Positions 34,945-44,059 of a DNA stretch of 64,000 nt are shown piece by piece. How positions within the stretch are numbered: the stretch's first letter is position 1; every line of letters starts with the position of its first letter. A program made the position numbers and the translations under genes. The DNA is from Aquibium microcysteis. Its GTDB lineage: Bacteria; Pseudomonadota; Alphaproteobacteria; Rhizobiales; Rhizobiaceae. The stretch spans positions 4,950,001 through 5,014,000 of the forward strand of contig NZ_CP061080.1 in the NCBI RefSeq assembly GCF_014495845.1. Direction: 5' to 3'. Under the pieces are notes generated by a model that saw only the letters and a list, made by a program, of their open reading frames with translations, was not told the origin of the DNA and ran no database searches.

Positions 34945-36497
34945 TGCAGGTTCGTGATCGGCCGCTTCGGGGCGGCGACGCGGAGGCATCGGGAATGGCC
35001 GTCGGCAAGGGCGACGAGAGGGGCGGGGCGGCGGCGAAGGCCGATTTCGGCGCCGTTCCGTGGCCCCGCAGACTCTCCACCAAGCTGCTCGGCCTCACGA
35101 TCCTCTTCGTCATGATCGCCGAAGTCCTGATCTTCATCCCGTCGATCGCCAATTTCCGCCTGCGCTGGCTGGAGGAGCGGCTGGCAACCGCTGCCGCGGC
35201 CAGCGTCGTGCTGGTCCAGGGCGAGGCCGGCGAACTGTCGCCGAGCCTGCGCGAGGACGTGCTGATGGCGCTGGGCGCCAAGGCCATCGCGGTGCGCACC
35301 GGAGGCATCTCCAGCCTCCTCGTCGTCTCCGACATGCCGCCGCAGGTCGACGAGCACATCCAGCCGATGAAGGTGGGGCCGCTGCCCGCCATGCTCGGCG
35401 CCCTCGACACGCTGGTGTCGGGCGGCGACCGGATGCTGCGGGTCTTCGGCCGCGTCGGCGAGAGCGAGATGGAGTTCGAGCTGATCATCCCCGACAAGGG
35501 ACTGCGCAACGCCATGCTGGTCTATGCGCGCAACGTGGCGATCCTGTCGCTGCTGATCTCGCTCATCACCGCCGGCCTCGTCTTCTTCGCCATCCACACC
35601 ATCATGATCAAGCCCATCCGCGCGCTGCGGAACTCGATGGTGGCCTTCGCCGCCGCGCCCGACGATCCGACGCGCGTGCTGCGCCCCGGCGGCCGGCGCG
35701 ACGAGCTCGGCGTGGCCGAGCAGGGACTGTCGCTCATGCAGGCGCAGCTTCAGCGCACGCTCGGCGAACAGAAGCATCTCGCCGACCTCGGCCTCGCGGT
35801 CTCCAAGATCAACCACGACATGCGCAACATCCTCGCCTCCGCGCAGCTGATGTCGGACCGCCTGCAATCGGTCGACGACCCATCGGTGCAGATGATCGCG
35901 CCCAAGCTGCTCCGTGCCATCGACCGCGCCGTCAGCTATACCGAGGGCGTGCTGGCCTATGGCCGGGCGCAGGAGCCGCCGCCGGCGCGGCGCATCCTCC
36001 GGCTCTCGCGCCTCGTCGACGACGTCTTTTCGATGCTCGGCCTCGACGCGTCGGGCGCGGTCGAATGCGTCAACGCCGTCGATCCCGATCTCGAGGTCGA
36101 CGCCGATTCCGAGCAGCTGTTCCGCATCCTCACCAACCTCGCCCGCAACGCCGTGCAGGCCATGTCGGCCGACATGGACGACGCCGTCGTCCGGCGCCTC
36201 ACCGTTTCGGCCGACCGCCAGGGATCGGTCACGCGCATCTTCGTCGAGGACACCGGACCCGGTCTTCCGGCCAAGGCGCGCGAGAACCTCTTCGCGGCGT
36301 TCCGCGGCGCCGCGCGCAGCGGCGGCACCGGCCTCGGCCTCGCCATCGCCCACGAGCTCGTGCGGGCCCATGGCGGCACCATCGATCTCGTCGAGAGCAT
36401 CGGCGGCCGCACGGTCTTCGCCATCGCCATCCCCGACCAGCCCGTCAGCCTGAAGGACGCCCGCCGCACCCTCCACCGCCCCGCCCGCGAAGCCTGA
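34944..36497 (+). CDS. Sensor histidine kinase without adjacent regulator
   Basis: 517 residues, starting at an ATG overlapping the reductase stop; an internal ATG at 34995 is possible. Membrane helices at about 48-68 and 197-219 enclose a periplasmic region of about 125 residues; HAMP follows to about 270. The H-box is KINHDMRNILASAQL with His291, then N-box NLARNAVQAM, EDTGPGLP and GGTGLGLAIA. This HxxN-type H-box is typical of HisKA kinases of the NtrB-like style. No response regulator is encoded nearby, so its partner is elsewhere. Confidence 0.92.
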   Translation: MQVRDRPLRGGDAEASGMAVGKGDERGGAAAKADFGAVPWPRRLSTKLLGLTILFVMIAEVLIFIPSIANFRLRWLEERLATAAAASVVLVQGEAGELSPSLREDVLMALGAKAIAVRTGGISSLLVVSDMPPQVDEHIQPMKVGPLPAMLGALDTLVSGGDRMLRVFGRVGESEMEFELIIPDKGLRNAMLVYARNVAILSLLISLITAGLVFFAIHTIMIKPIRALRNSMVAFAAAPDDPTRVLRPGGRRDELGVAEQGLSLMQAQLQRTLGEQKHLADLGLAVSKINHDMRNILASAQLMSDRLQSVDDPSVQMIAPKLLRAIDRAVSYTEGVLAYGRAQEPPPARRILRLSRLVDDVFSMLGLDASGAVECVNAVDPDLEVDADSEQLFRILTNLARNAVQAMSADMDDAVVRRLTVSADRQGSVTRIFVEDTGPGLPAKARENLFAAFRGAARSGGTGLGLAIAHELVRAHGGTIDLVESIGGRTVFAIAIPDQPVSLKDARRTLHRPAREA

Positions 36498-36871
36498 TCC
36501 GGCAAGCCGCGCACCCATCGCCCGGTCGGCGAGCGCATGTCCCGGCCCGCCGCGCCCCTCGCGCGGGGAGCCCCGTCGAGGCCTCTGAAATGCGGGGGCA
36601 GTTTACGTGATCCAGGGGAAGCAGGATCGGAAACAGTCGGACGTCCAGGAATTGAGGCAGCTGTCCGCGCGTTTCCCCACGGTCCGGCGCCATCCGCTGT
36701 CCGTCCCCGCGCTGGCATCCCGCCGCGCGCCCGGTGCGGCGACATGCGGCCGCACCGTCCTCGAAAAACTTCCCCGAACCCGCTTGCTTTTCCCCGCCGG
36801 CTTCATTAGGTACCAACTCGCTCGGCGACCGGTTCCGTCCAGTCCCCGACCGGCGATCCATTCGCCGATGC
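36498..36871. other. Intergenic stretch before tRNA-Arg
   Basis: 374 bases without a credible gene. Just before the tRNA a loose TTGCTT (36784-36789) and TTAGGT 16 bases later may be its promoter, but neither is close to consensus. Open frames on either strand here are short and non-conserved. Confidence 0.5.
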
Positions 36872-36948
36872 GCGCCCGTAGCTCAGCTGGATAGAGCACC
36901 AGACTACGAATCTGGGGGTCAGAGGTTCGAATCCTTTCGGGCGCGCCA
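36872..36948 (+). tRNA. tRNA-Arg (anticodon ACG)
   Basis: A 77-base cloverleaf. Acceptor stem GCGCCCG / CGGGCGC, D arm with AGCTCAGCTGGATAGAGC, anticodon stem CCAGA / TCTGG with loop CTACGAA and anticodon ACG at 36906-36908, T arm AGAGG TTCGAAT CCTTT, discriminator G and an encoded CCA at 36946-36948. ACG is read as ICG after editing by TadA. No integrated element is visible at its 3' end. Confidence 0.98.
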
Positions 36949-37152
36949 TTCACGTACAAAACCCTGTTCGACGGCATGTTCACGCGACGGTGAGAGCGGA
37001 AGCGCTTGCCGCTTAGCGGTAGTCGTCGGCCTCGCCCTCGGGTGGAGCGGTTGAACGCCCGCCACGCCGCACCGCCGCTCTGCGCACTTCTCCCAGGCGC
37101 GGGGAGCCGACCCCCGGCCGGCCCCCTTCCGCGATCCTCGTTCGCCCGCCCC

Positions 37153-38211
37153 TCAGGTCGCTCCCGCCTCCTGCTTCTGCGCCTCCGCATAATGCGCGAA
37201 CGTCGCCGCGAAGCGGCCGTTGACGTAGTCGCCGGAGGTAACCGGAGCGTATTTGGCCGGGTGATCCGCGTCGACGCAGCTCGGCAGCGCCTCCACCACC
37301 GTGTCGTAGTTGGGGCCGAAGAAGAACGGGATCGAGTAGCGCTCCTTGCCCGAGCGGTTGATCGCCCGGTGGACGGTGGAGGCGAAGAGATCGTTCGTCC
37401 AGCGCGCCATCTGGTCGCCGATGTTGACCACGAAGCAGCCGGGGATCGGGTCGGCGGCGATCCACTCGCCGGACGCATTCAGCACCTGCAGCGCCGAGAT
37501 GCCCTCCTTCTGCGCCAGGATGGTGAAGCACTCGTAGTCGGAATGCGCGCCGATGCCGATCTGCCGGTCGTCGATCTCGCCGAACTGCGGCGGATAATGC
37601 AGCACCCGCAGCGTCGCCAGCGGCTTGTCCACCATGCCGTCGAAATAGGTCTCGTCCAGCCCCAGCGCCAGCGCGAAGGCGTGCAGCAGCCGGCCGCTGA
37701 GCTTCAGCATCTCGGCATGGTAGGCCTCCATCGCCGCGCGAAACGCCGGCTGGCCTTCCGGCCACTGGTTGGGGCCGTAGAGCACCTTGCCGGCGAGCAC
37801 GTCCGGATCGTCGGCCGGCACGTCCAGCGCGATGTCGAAGGACTGGTGCAGGTCGCCGCGCCCCGTCGGGTCGGTGTTCTCCTCCAGCATCGCCGCATAG
37901 CCGCGGTTGTTCTTCGACTTCGACACGTGGTTTGCCATCTTCACGTCGTCGGGCAGCGCGAAGTAGGTCTCTGCCACCGCGAAGGTCTCGTCGATCACCG
38001 CCTTCGGCACGTGGTGGTTCCGGATGTAGAGGAAGCCGACCTCGGTACAGGCCTTGCGCAACTCCGCAGCGAGCTTTTCCTTCGCCGCCGCGTCGCCGCT
38101 GAACATCGGCTCGAGATCGATGATCGGGATGCTGTCGAAGCTGATGCGCTGCGGATCGAGCCCGCCCCCCTTGAGGACGCGGACGCCGTTCCCCGTTTCC
38201 ACTGCTTTCAT
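37153..38211 (-). CDS. Isopenicillin-N-synthase-like 2-oxoglutarate/Fe(II) oxygenase
   Basis: 352 residues from the ATG at 38211. The N-terminal DIOX_N part has IPIIDLEPMF and GFLYIRNHHVP; the core double-stranded beta helix has the iron ligands in GIGAHSDYECFTIL (HxD) and STVHRAINRSGKERYSIPFF (distal His and the RxS co-substrate pair). Despite the family name it need not make beta-lactams; many bacterial members oxidise purines, amino acids or other small metabolites. It overlaps the LysR gene (ATGA at 38208-38211) and is divergent from a nucleoside-type importer. Confidence 0.88.
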   Translation of the reverse strand: MKAVETGNGVRVLKGGGLDPQRISFDSIPIIDLEPMFSGDAAAKEKLAAELRKACTEVGFLYIRNHHVPKAVIDETFAVAETYFALPDDVKMANHVSKSKNNRGYAAMLEENTDPTGRGDLHQSFDIALDVPADDPDVLAGKVLYGPNQWPEGQPAFRAAMEAYHAEMLKLSGRLLHAFALALGLDETYFDGMVDKPLATLRVLHYPPQFGEIDDRQIGIGAHSDYECFTILAQKEGISALQVLNASGEWIAADPIPGCFVVNIGDQMARWTNDLFASTVHRAINRSGKERYSIPFFFGPNYDTVVEALPSCVDADHPAKYAPVTSGDYVNGRFAATFAHYAEAQKQEAGAT

Positions 38212-39167
38212 GGTCGTGTTCCCTCTTCTGGTCGTTGCGGATCGTGGATGGTCTCCACGAAGTAGCGCGGCCCCTCGAATTCGAAGCCGGGCGAGAAATA
38301 GCGGCGGCAGGTGTCCATGAAGGCCGCCATCTTGCGCGAGGCGGCCTGCGGCCGCGTCAGCCGGATGCTCACCCGCTTCTCCGCCGATTCCCAGTCGGCG
38401 AGCAGCGGCACGAGATGGCCGCGCTCGCATTCGATGTCGGTGAAGAAGCGCGGCAGGTAGGCGATGCCTTCGCCGGCCGCGGCGAAATACTTCACCGTCC
38501 AGTACTCATTGGCGATCAGGCTCGACCGCGGCAGGATGCTCTCCTGCGCCGCTCCCTTCTGCAGCCGCCAGTGCTGCAGCCCGGCCGGCGTCCGGTAGAC
38601 GATTCCCTGGTGGTCGGCGAGGTCGGCTGGCGTGCGGGGCGTGCCGGCCCGGTCGAGGTAGCTCCGACTGGCGAACAGCGCGAACCGCGCCGTCCACAGC
38701 GTCTCGCCTTCGGTCTCGCCCTCGTCCCACGACACCACGGCGTCCAGCTGGTCGAAGCTTTCCGAGGCATAGAGCACGTGCGGCGAGAAGAAGGTCAGCT
38801 CGATCTCCACCTTCGGATAGAGCCTCCGGAAGGCGATCATCATCTGGGCGTAGAAGGCGGTGCCGAACTCGCCCGTGGCGCCGATGCGCAGCGTCCCGGC
38901 CACGTCGTCGCTGAGTTCCGTCAGCGCCGCCCGCGCTGCGTCGCAGCTGCCGAGGATCTGGCGGGCATGGGTGAGCAGCGTCCGCCCGGCGTCGGTCAGG
39001 AGCATGCTGCGCCCGGACCGCTCGAACAGCTCCACGTTCAGGTCGGCCGAAAGCTGCCGTACATGCAGGCTGAGCGTCGATTTCGGCAGGCCGTAGAGCT
39101 TTGCCGCAGCCGACAGCGACCGCATTTCCGCAACCTTGACGAAGGAGGCCAGCGCTTCCGTGTTCAC
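38208..39167 (-). CDS. LysR family transcriptional regulator
   Basis: 319 residues. N-terminal winged helix (FVKVAEMRSLSAAAKLYGLP, STLSLHVRQLSADLNVELFE) and a C-terminal periplasmic-binding-like effector domain. Co-transcribed with the oxygenase through a stop/start overlap and divergent from the BMP-type ABC transporter, with a palindrome in the shared intergenic region. It probably controls both in response to the imported or oxidised compound. Confidence 0.93.
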   Translation of the reverse strand: MNTEALASFVKVAEMRSLSAAAKLYGLPKSTLSLHVRQLSADLNVELFERSGRSMLLTDAGRTLLTHARQILGSCDAARAALTELSDDVAGTLRIGATGEFGTAFYAQMMIAFRRLYPKVEIELTFFSPHVLYASESFDQLDAVVSWDEGETEGETLWTARFALFASRSYLDRAGTPRTPADLADHQGIVYRTPAGLQHWRLQKGAAQESILPRSSLIANEYWTVKYFAAAGEGIAYLPRFFTDIECERGHLVPLLADWESAEKRVSIRLTRPQAASRKMAAFMDTCRRYFSPGFEFEGPRYFVETIHDPQRPEEGTRP

Positions 39168-39194
39168 CCGTGATCGTCCATGATTCTGTACGAT

Positions 39195-39213
39195 ATGCCC
39201 GTTTATTGGGCAT
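39195..39213. promoter_or_regulatory. Palindrome between LysR and the importer operon
   Basis: ATGCCC-N7-GGGCAT, perfect 6-bp arms, 28 bases upstream of the LysR start and inside the 222-base divergent region. LysR-type sites are imperfect dyads near the regulator's own promoter, so this is a candidate binding site. An AT-rich run (GATTATTTTCATT) follows on the plus strand. Confidence 0.5.
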
Positions 39214-39389
39214 GATTATTTTCATTGCATGGACGACGGTAATCGGCTTTGATGCACTGCACAAGGGGCCAATCCACTCTTGCAGGAAGAGCCGGTTCCC
39301 GAGGTCGGCAGCGACGCTTCGCCGTGGTGCGAGCGCGGCGCGCCGCCATGGGAAGCTTGCCGAAACAAGACCAGACAGGGGAACTCGAC

Positions 39390-40499
39390 ATGACGAACAT
39401 CGCTTCCGGACGGACCGGGCTCACCGGTCTCGCGGCCCTCGCCGCGGCGCTTCTCGCCTCCACCGCCGCCTTCGCCTTCACCCTCGACGGCCCGCCCAAG
39501 GTCGCCTTCATCTACGGCAGCGCCGCACTCGACGGTGGCTGGAACGAGGCGCTGGAAGCCGGCCGCAAGGCCGTGGAGGAGCAGCTCGGTCTCGAGGTCG
39601 CGGTGACGGAGAACATTCCCGAAGAGGCCACAAAGCTCCGCGCCGCCATCGACCTCTACGTGAAGCGCGGCTTCAACATCATCGTCGGCACCACCTATGG
39701 CTACAGCGTGCCGATGGCCGAGGCCGCCAAGGCCTATCCCAATGTCGCCTTCCTCAGCGCCTCGGGCACCGAGAACGGTCCCAACATGGAGAGCTTCTAC
39801 GCCCGCACCTACCAGGGCTGGTATCTCGCCGGCGTCGCCGCCGGCCAGGCGACGAAGACGAAGAAGATCGGCATCCTCGCCGGCTTCCCCGTCAGCGTCG
39901 TCAACTGGGACATCAACAGCTTCGCGCTCGGCGCCCGCTCCGTCGATCCGTCGATCGAGACCGTCGCCGTCTTCACCAACTCCTGGTGGGATCCGGTGAA
40001 GGAGGGCCAGGTGGCGCAGGCCATCCTCGACCACAATGCCGACGTGCTCGCCACCAATCTCTCCGCGACCTCGGCGCTCGACGTCGCCGAGAAGGCGGGC
40101 GTTCCGTCCTTCGGCTTCCAGCTCGACATGTCGCACGCGGCGCCGAAGACCATCCAGACCTCCGTCGTCTTCCGCTGGGAAAAATACCTGGTGCCGACGA
40201 TCAGGGAGATCATCGACGGCACCTGGCAGCCGGAGGAATACGGCGCCTTCGAGGGCATGGATGCCGGCGTCGTGGAACTCGCGCCTTTCGGCCCCTCCGT
40301 CTCCGACGAGGCGAAGGCGAAGGTCGAGGCCGCCAGGCTTGCCATCGTCGCCGGCACGCTCGATCCCTTCCAGGGGCCGCTGAAGAAGCAGGACGGGACC
40401 GTCGCCGTCGAGACCGGCGACAAGCTGGACGACGGCGCCCTCTGGTCGATGGACTATTTCGTCGAAGGCATCACCGGCACCATGCCCGCCGCCCAATGA
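39390..40499 (+). CDS. BMP-family ABC transporter substrate-binding protein
   Basis: 369 residues from the ATG at 39390. Signal peptide (LAALAAALLASTAAFAF), then the BMP/PnrA-like fold: KVAFIYGSAALDGGWNEALE, IVGTTYGYSVPMAEAAKAYP, IGILAGFPVSVVNWDINSFA and NSWWDPVKE. PnrA/Med-type proteins bind nucleosides or nucleobase-like ligands. Stop overlaps the ATPase start, so the four genes 39390-44034 form one importer operon. Confidence 0.93.
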   Translation: MTNIASGRTGLTGLAALAAALLASTAAFAFTLDGPPKVAFIYGSAALDGGWNEALEAGRKAVEEQLGLEVAVTENIPEEATKLRAAIDLYVKRGFNIIVGTTYGYSVPMAEAAKAYPNVAFLSASGTENGPNMESFYARTYQGWYLAGVAAGQATKTKKIGILAGFPVSVVNWDINSFALGARSVDPSIETVAVFTNSWWDPVKEGQVAQAILDHNADVLATNLSATSALDVAEKAGVPSFGFQLDMSHAAPKTIQTSVVFRWEKYLVPTIREIIDGTWQPEEYGAFEGMDAGVVELAPFGPSVSDEAKAKVEAARLAIVAGTLDPFQGPLKKQDGTVAVETGDKLDDGALWSMDYFVEGITGTMPAAQ

Positions 40500-42049
40500 C
40501 CGCTGCGGCCGGCGACATGGCGGCCCGCGAGCGCAGTTCGCCCGGCGAGCCGCCGGCGCTCGATCTCGAGGGAATCGGCAAGGCGTTCGACGGGCGGCCG
40601 GCGCTCGTCGACGCCGGCTTTTCCCTCGCCTGGGGCGAGGTGCATGCGATCGTCGGCGAGAACGGCGCCGGGAAGTCCACGCTGATGAACGTCGCCGCTG
40701 GCGTCTATGCCGCGGACGAAGGCGAGCAGAGGATCGATGGCGTCGCCGCCAGCCCGCGCAGCCCCATGGAGGCGACGGCCGCCGGTCTCGGCATGGTCCA
40801 CCAGCATTTCCGTCTGGTGGAGAGCTTCAGCGTCGCCGAGAACGTGCTCCTGAGCCTCGGCCGCCGCGGCGCGGTGCGCACGGTCGCGCAGGCCGGCGCC
40901 GCGGTCGCGGCGAAGGCCGCCGAGATCGGCCTGCCGGTCGATCCGGCCCGCATCGTCGCAGACCTGTCGACGGCGGAGCGGCAGCGCGCCGAGATCGTCC
41001 GCGTGCTCCTGCTCGGCGCGCGCATCCTCGTCCTCGACGAGCCGACGGCGGTTCTCACCGAGGAGGAGGCGAAGGCGCTGCTCTCCTTCGTGCGGCGGCT
41101 GGCGGGGCAGGGCCATGCCGTCGTGCTCATCACCCACAAGTACCGCGAGGTCGCCGGCTTCTGCGACCGCGTCACCATCATGCGCCACGGTCGCACCGTG
41201 CTCGCCGGGGCCGCGGTCGCCGGTCTCGACGAGGCGGAGGTCGCGCGGCTGATGGTCGGCGAGACGCTGGTCACCGGCGGCCGGCCGGCCTCGACGCCCG
41301 GCGCCGTCAGCCTCGCCGTCTCGGACCTGACGCTTGCAGCCGGTTCGCAGGGGCAGGGGCTCGCCGCGGTCGGCTTCGAGCTTCGCGCCGGCGAGGTGCT
41401 GGGCATGGCCGGCGTCGGCGGCAACGGCCAGGAGGAACTGGTCTCCTGCCTGATCGGCCTCGCGAGGCCTGAGGGGGGCACGATTCTGCTCGCGGGACGC
41501 GACGTCACCACCGCCTCGCCGCGCGACCGGCGGCGCGCGGGGCTGCGCGTCATTCCCTCCGACCGCTTCGACAGCGGCCTCATCCGCGACTTCGCCATCG
41601 CCGACAATCTGGCCCTGAGCCGCGTCGCCGAGGGCGCGTTCGGCGGGCCGCTGTTGCTGCGCCGTGCCCGCATGCGGCAGGCCGCGGCGGACGCGATCGA
41701 CGCCTTCGACATCCGCGGCGCCGCGCCGGCGCGCCGGACCCGGCTTCTGTCGGGCGGCAACGCGCAGAAGGTCCTGCTCGCGCGAGAGCTCGACGCCGGC
41801 ATGACCGTCCTCGTCGCCCATTCGCCCTCGCGTGGCCTCGACATGAAGGCGACGCAGTTCGTCCGCACCGCCATCCGCCGGGCGGTCGAGGCCGGCGCGG
41901 CCTGCCTGCTGATCTCGGAGGACCTGCAGGAGGTGCTGTCGCTGTCGCACCGCGTCGCCGTCATGAACCGCGGCGCCATCGCCGGCTGCCGCGGCATCGA
42001 CGACGTCACCCCGGAATGGATCGGAGCCTTGCTGGCCGGCCATGCTTGA
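40496..42049 (+). CDS. ABC transporter ATPase (duplicated, nucleoside-type)
   Basis: 517 residues with two ATPase halves, as in RbsA/YufO/NupO types. First half: Walker A GENGAGKST, signature LSTAERQRAEI (degenerate from LSGGE), Walker B ILVLDEPTAVL. Second half: degenerate Walker A GVGGNGQEEL, signature LSGGNAQKVLLAREL, and VLVAHSPSRGLDM at Walker B. Such asymmetric pairs are normal for this subfamily. Overlaps the upstream binding protein and the downstream permease genes. Confidence 0.94.
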   Translation: MTAAAGDMAARERSSPGEPPALDLEGIGKAFDGRPALVDAGFSLAWGEVHAIVGENGAGKSTLMNVAAGVYAADEGEQRIDGVAASPRSPMEATAAGLGMVHQHFRLVESFSVAENVLLSLGRRGAVRTVAQAGAAVAAKAAEIGLPVDPARIVADLSTAERQRAEIVRVLLLGARILVLDEPTAVLTEEEAKALLSFVRRLAGQGHAVVLITHKYREVAGFCDRVTIMRHGRTVLAGAAVAGLDEAEVARLMVGETLVTGGRPASTPGAVSLAVSDLTLAAGSQGQGLAAVGFELRAGEVLGMAGVGGNGQEELVSCLIGLARPEGGTILLAGRDVTTASPRDRRRAGLRVIPSDRFDSGLIRDFAIADNLALSRVAEGAFGGPLLLRRARMRQAAADAIDAFDIRGAAPARRTRLLSGGNAQKVLLARELDAGMTVLVAHSPSRGLDMKATQFVRTAIRRAVEAGAACLLISEDLQEVLSLSHRVAVMNRGAIAGCRGIDDVTPEWIGALLAGHA

Positions 42050-43097
42050 CGCCGCCTTCCTCGTCCGCCGCCAGGCGCCCGGCCTCCTTCTCTCGAGCCT
42101 CTGCTATGCCGGCGGCCTGGCCTTCGGTCTCGCCGTCTCCGCGGCCCTGCTCGTCCAGGCGGGCGTTCCCGCGGGCGCGCTGGTCGACGAGTTCCTGATC
42201 GCCACCTTCCTCACCTCGGACGGCCTCGCCCAGACGCTGACGGCAGCGCTGCCGCTGGTGCTCGTCGGGCTGGCCTCGGCGGTCGCCATGCGGGTGCGGT
42301 TCTGGAACATCGGCGTCGAGGGCCAGCTCTGGCTCGGCGCCCTGGCCGCCACCTGGATCGGGATCGACGGCACCGGTCCGGATGCGTTGCGGCTCCCGTC
42401 GATGCTGCTGCTGTCCGCCGTCGTCGGCGCCGCCTGGATTGCCCTCCCGCTCGCTCTCAAGATCAGATTCGGCGTCAGCGAGGTGATCTCGACGCTGCTT
42501 CTCGGCAGCGTCGCCTTCCTTCTCGTGCAGCACGCCCTGTTCGGCGCCTGGCGCGATCCCGCCACCGGCTTCCCGGTCACGACCGCCTTCGCGGAGGCCG
42601 CCCGCTTCGGCTCCCTCGGCTGGGGCCAGCTGCATGGCGGGCTCTTCGTCGTGATGATCGCAGCGGTCCTCGTCTGGTTCATGCTCGGGCACACCCGCGT
42701 CGGGTTCTACGCCGATGCCGTCGGCCTCAACCCGAAGGGCGCGCGCGCGACCGGTCTGCCGGTCTCCGCCACGATCGTCGGCCTCGTTCTCCTGTCGGGA
42801 GCCCTGTCCGGGCTCGCCGGCATGATCATCGTGGCCGGCACCGAGCACCGGCTCAACCAGTCGGTCGGCAGCGGCTATCTCTTCAGCGCCATCGTCATCG
42901 CCTATCTCGCGCGGGCGAGACCGCTCTGGGTCGTCGTCGTGTCGCTGGCGCTGGGGGCCGTCTTCACCGCCGGCAGCGTGCTCAAGGTGTTCTACGGCAT
43001 CTCCGAAGGCATGATCGTGCTGGTGCAGGGAACCGTGCTGATCTCCATCCTCATGGCGCAGTTCTTCAGCACCTATTCGTTGAGCCGGCCGGGCTGA
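42042..43097 (+). CDS. ABC transporter permease (BPD type, first subunit)
   Basis: 351 residues, about nine to ten membrane helices, with VRFWNIGVEGQLWLGALAAT and SGALSGLAGMIIVAGTEHRL of the branched-chain/nucleoside permease family. The start lies inside the end of the ATPase gene (overlap of 8 bases). Pairs with the next gene to form the channel. Confidence 0.92.
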   Translation: MLDAAFLVRRQAPGLLLSSLCYAGGLAFGLAVSAALLVQAGVPAGALVDEFLIATFLTSDGLAQTLTAALPLVLVGLASAVAMRVRFWNIGVEGQLWLGALAATWIGIDGTGPDALRLPSMLLLSAVVGAAWIALPLALKIRFGVSEVISTLLLGSVAFLLVQHALFGAWRDPATGFPVTTAFAEAARFGSLGWGQLHGGLFVVMIAAVLVWFMLGHTRVGFYADAVGLNPKGARATGLPVSATIVGLVLLSGALSGLAGMIIVAGTEHRLNQSVGSGYLFSAIVIAYLARARPLWVVVVSLALGAVFTAGSVLKVFYGISEGMIVLVQGTVLISILMAQFFSTYSLSRPG

Positions 43098-43110
43098 GGG
43101 AGCAAGTCGC

Positions 43111-44034
43111 ATGGATTTCCTGGTCGGCTGGATCGCCATCGTCCCGAGCTACGCGACGCCGCTGCTGCTCGCCAGCCTCGGCCTCATCGTCTGCGAGCGG
43201 GCCGGCATCCTCAACCTCGGCGCCGAGGGCCTGATGGCGGTGGGCGCCATGACCGGGGCCGTCGCCGTCCTGTCGGGTTTCGATCCATGGGCGGCCCTCG
43301 CGGCCGGCGCCGCCGCGGGCACCGCGCTCGCCCTGCTGTTCGGCATCGCCACGGTGGTCATGCGCGCCGACCACACGCTGTCGGGCCTCGCCGTCGTCGC
43401 GATCGGGCTCGGCGTCACCGGCGTCGTCGGCCGCCCCTACATGCAGAAGACCTTTCCCGGCATCGCCAATTTCGGCGAGCTGTTCGGCATCGAGCGAAGC
43501 TCGGCACTCGGCCGCATCCTCGCGGTGCAGGATCCCGTCACGCTCGCCATGCCGGTCCTCGTCGCGCTCCTGTGGTGGTGGCTGATGCGGAGCGGCAGCG
43601 GGCTCCGGCTGCGCGCGGTGGGCGAGAACCCGGCCGCCGCCGACGTCGCCGGCATCGACGTCCAGGTCGCGCAGTTCGGCGCGGTGCTCGTCTCGGGCCT
43701 GCTCTGCGGGCTGGCCGGCGCCTATCTCTGCGTCGCCACCAGCCATGTCTGGGTTGAGGGCATGGTCGCCGCGCGCGGCTGGGTCGCCGTCGCGCTCGTC
43801 ATCTTCGCGCGCTGGAACCCCGCGCGCGCGCTCGTCGGCGCCCTCGTCTTCGGCAGCGCCGACGCCCTCGTCCCGCGCCTGCAGGCGATCGGCGCCGACA
43901 TCCCGGTCTATCTCGCGATGATGCTGCCCTACCTGCTGACGCTCGCCGTCCTGGTGGCGAGCGCGATGGCCGGCCGCGCCTCGGGCGAGCCGTCCTTCCT
44001 CGGCCGGGTCTACCTGCGCCAGGACAAGCACTGA
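43111..44034 (+). CDS. ABC transporter permease (BPD type, second subunit)
   Basis: 307 residues, about eight to nine membrane helices. ERAGILNLGAEGLMAVGAMT is the conserved cytoplasmic loop/helix of the second permease in this family, and RAVGENPAAADVAGIDV the coupling-helix region. Ends the importer operon, converging on maiA with 25 bases between stops. Confidence 0.92.
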   Translation: MDFLVGWIAIVPSYATPLLLASLGLIVCERAGILNLGAEGLMAVGAMTGAVAVLSGFDPWAALAAGAAAGTALALLFGIATVVMRADHTLSGLAVVAIGLGVTGVVGRPYMQKTFPGIANFGELFGIERSSALGRILAVQDPVTLAMPVLVALLWWWLMRSGSGLRLRAVGENPAAADVAGIDVQVAQFGAVLVSGLLCGLAGAYLCVATSHVWVEGMVAARGWVAVALVIFARWNPARALVGALVFGSADALVPRLQAIGADIPVYLAMMLPYLLTLAVLVASAMAGRASGEPSFLGRVYLRQDKH

Positions 44035-44059
44035 GCTGCCGGGCCGGCAGGCCGGTCGT

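Noticed and set aside
36840..36970. Minus-strand frame across the tRNA reading GAPERIRTSDPQIRSL...
   Set aside because: It is the antisense of tRNA-Arg(ACG), a well-known spurious 'protein' in databases, not a gene.
36945..37152. Integrated element at the 3' end of tRNA-Arg
   Set aside because: No integrase gene, no repeat of the tRNA 3' end, and only about 200 bases before an ordinary metabolic gene.
37153..38211. Beta-lactam biosynthesis from the isopenicillin-N-synthase-like gene
   Set aside because: No ACV synthetase or other cephalosporin/penicillin genes; the family is broad and the context is nucleoside-type transport.
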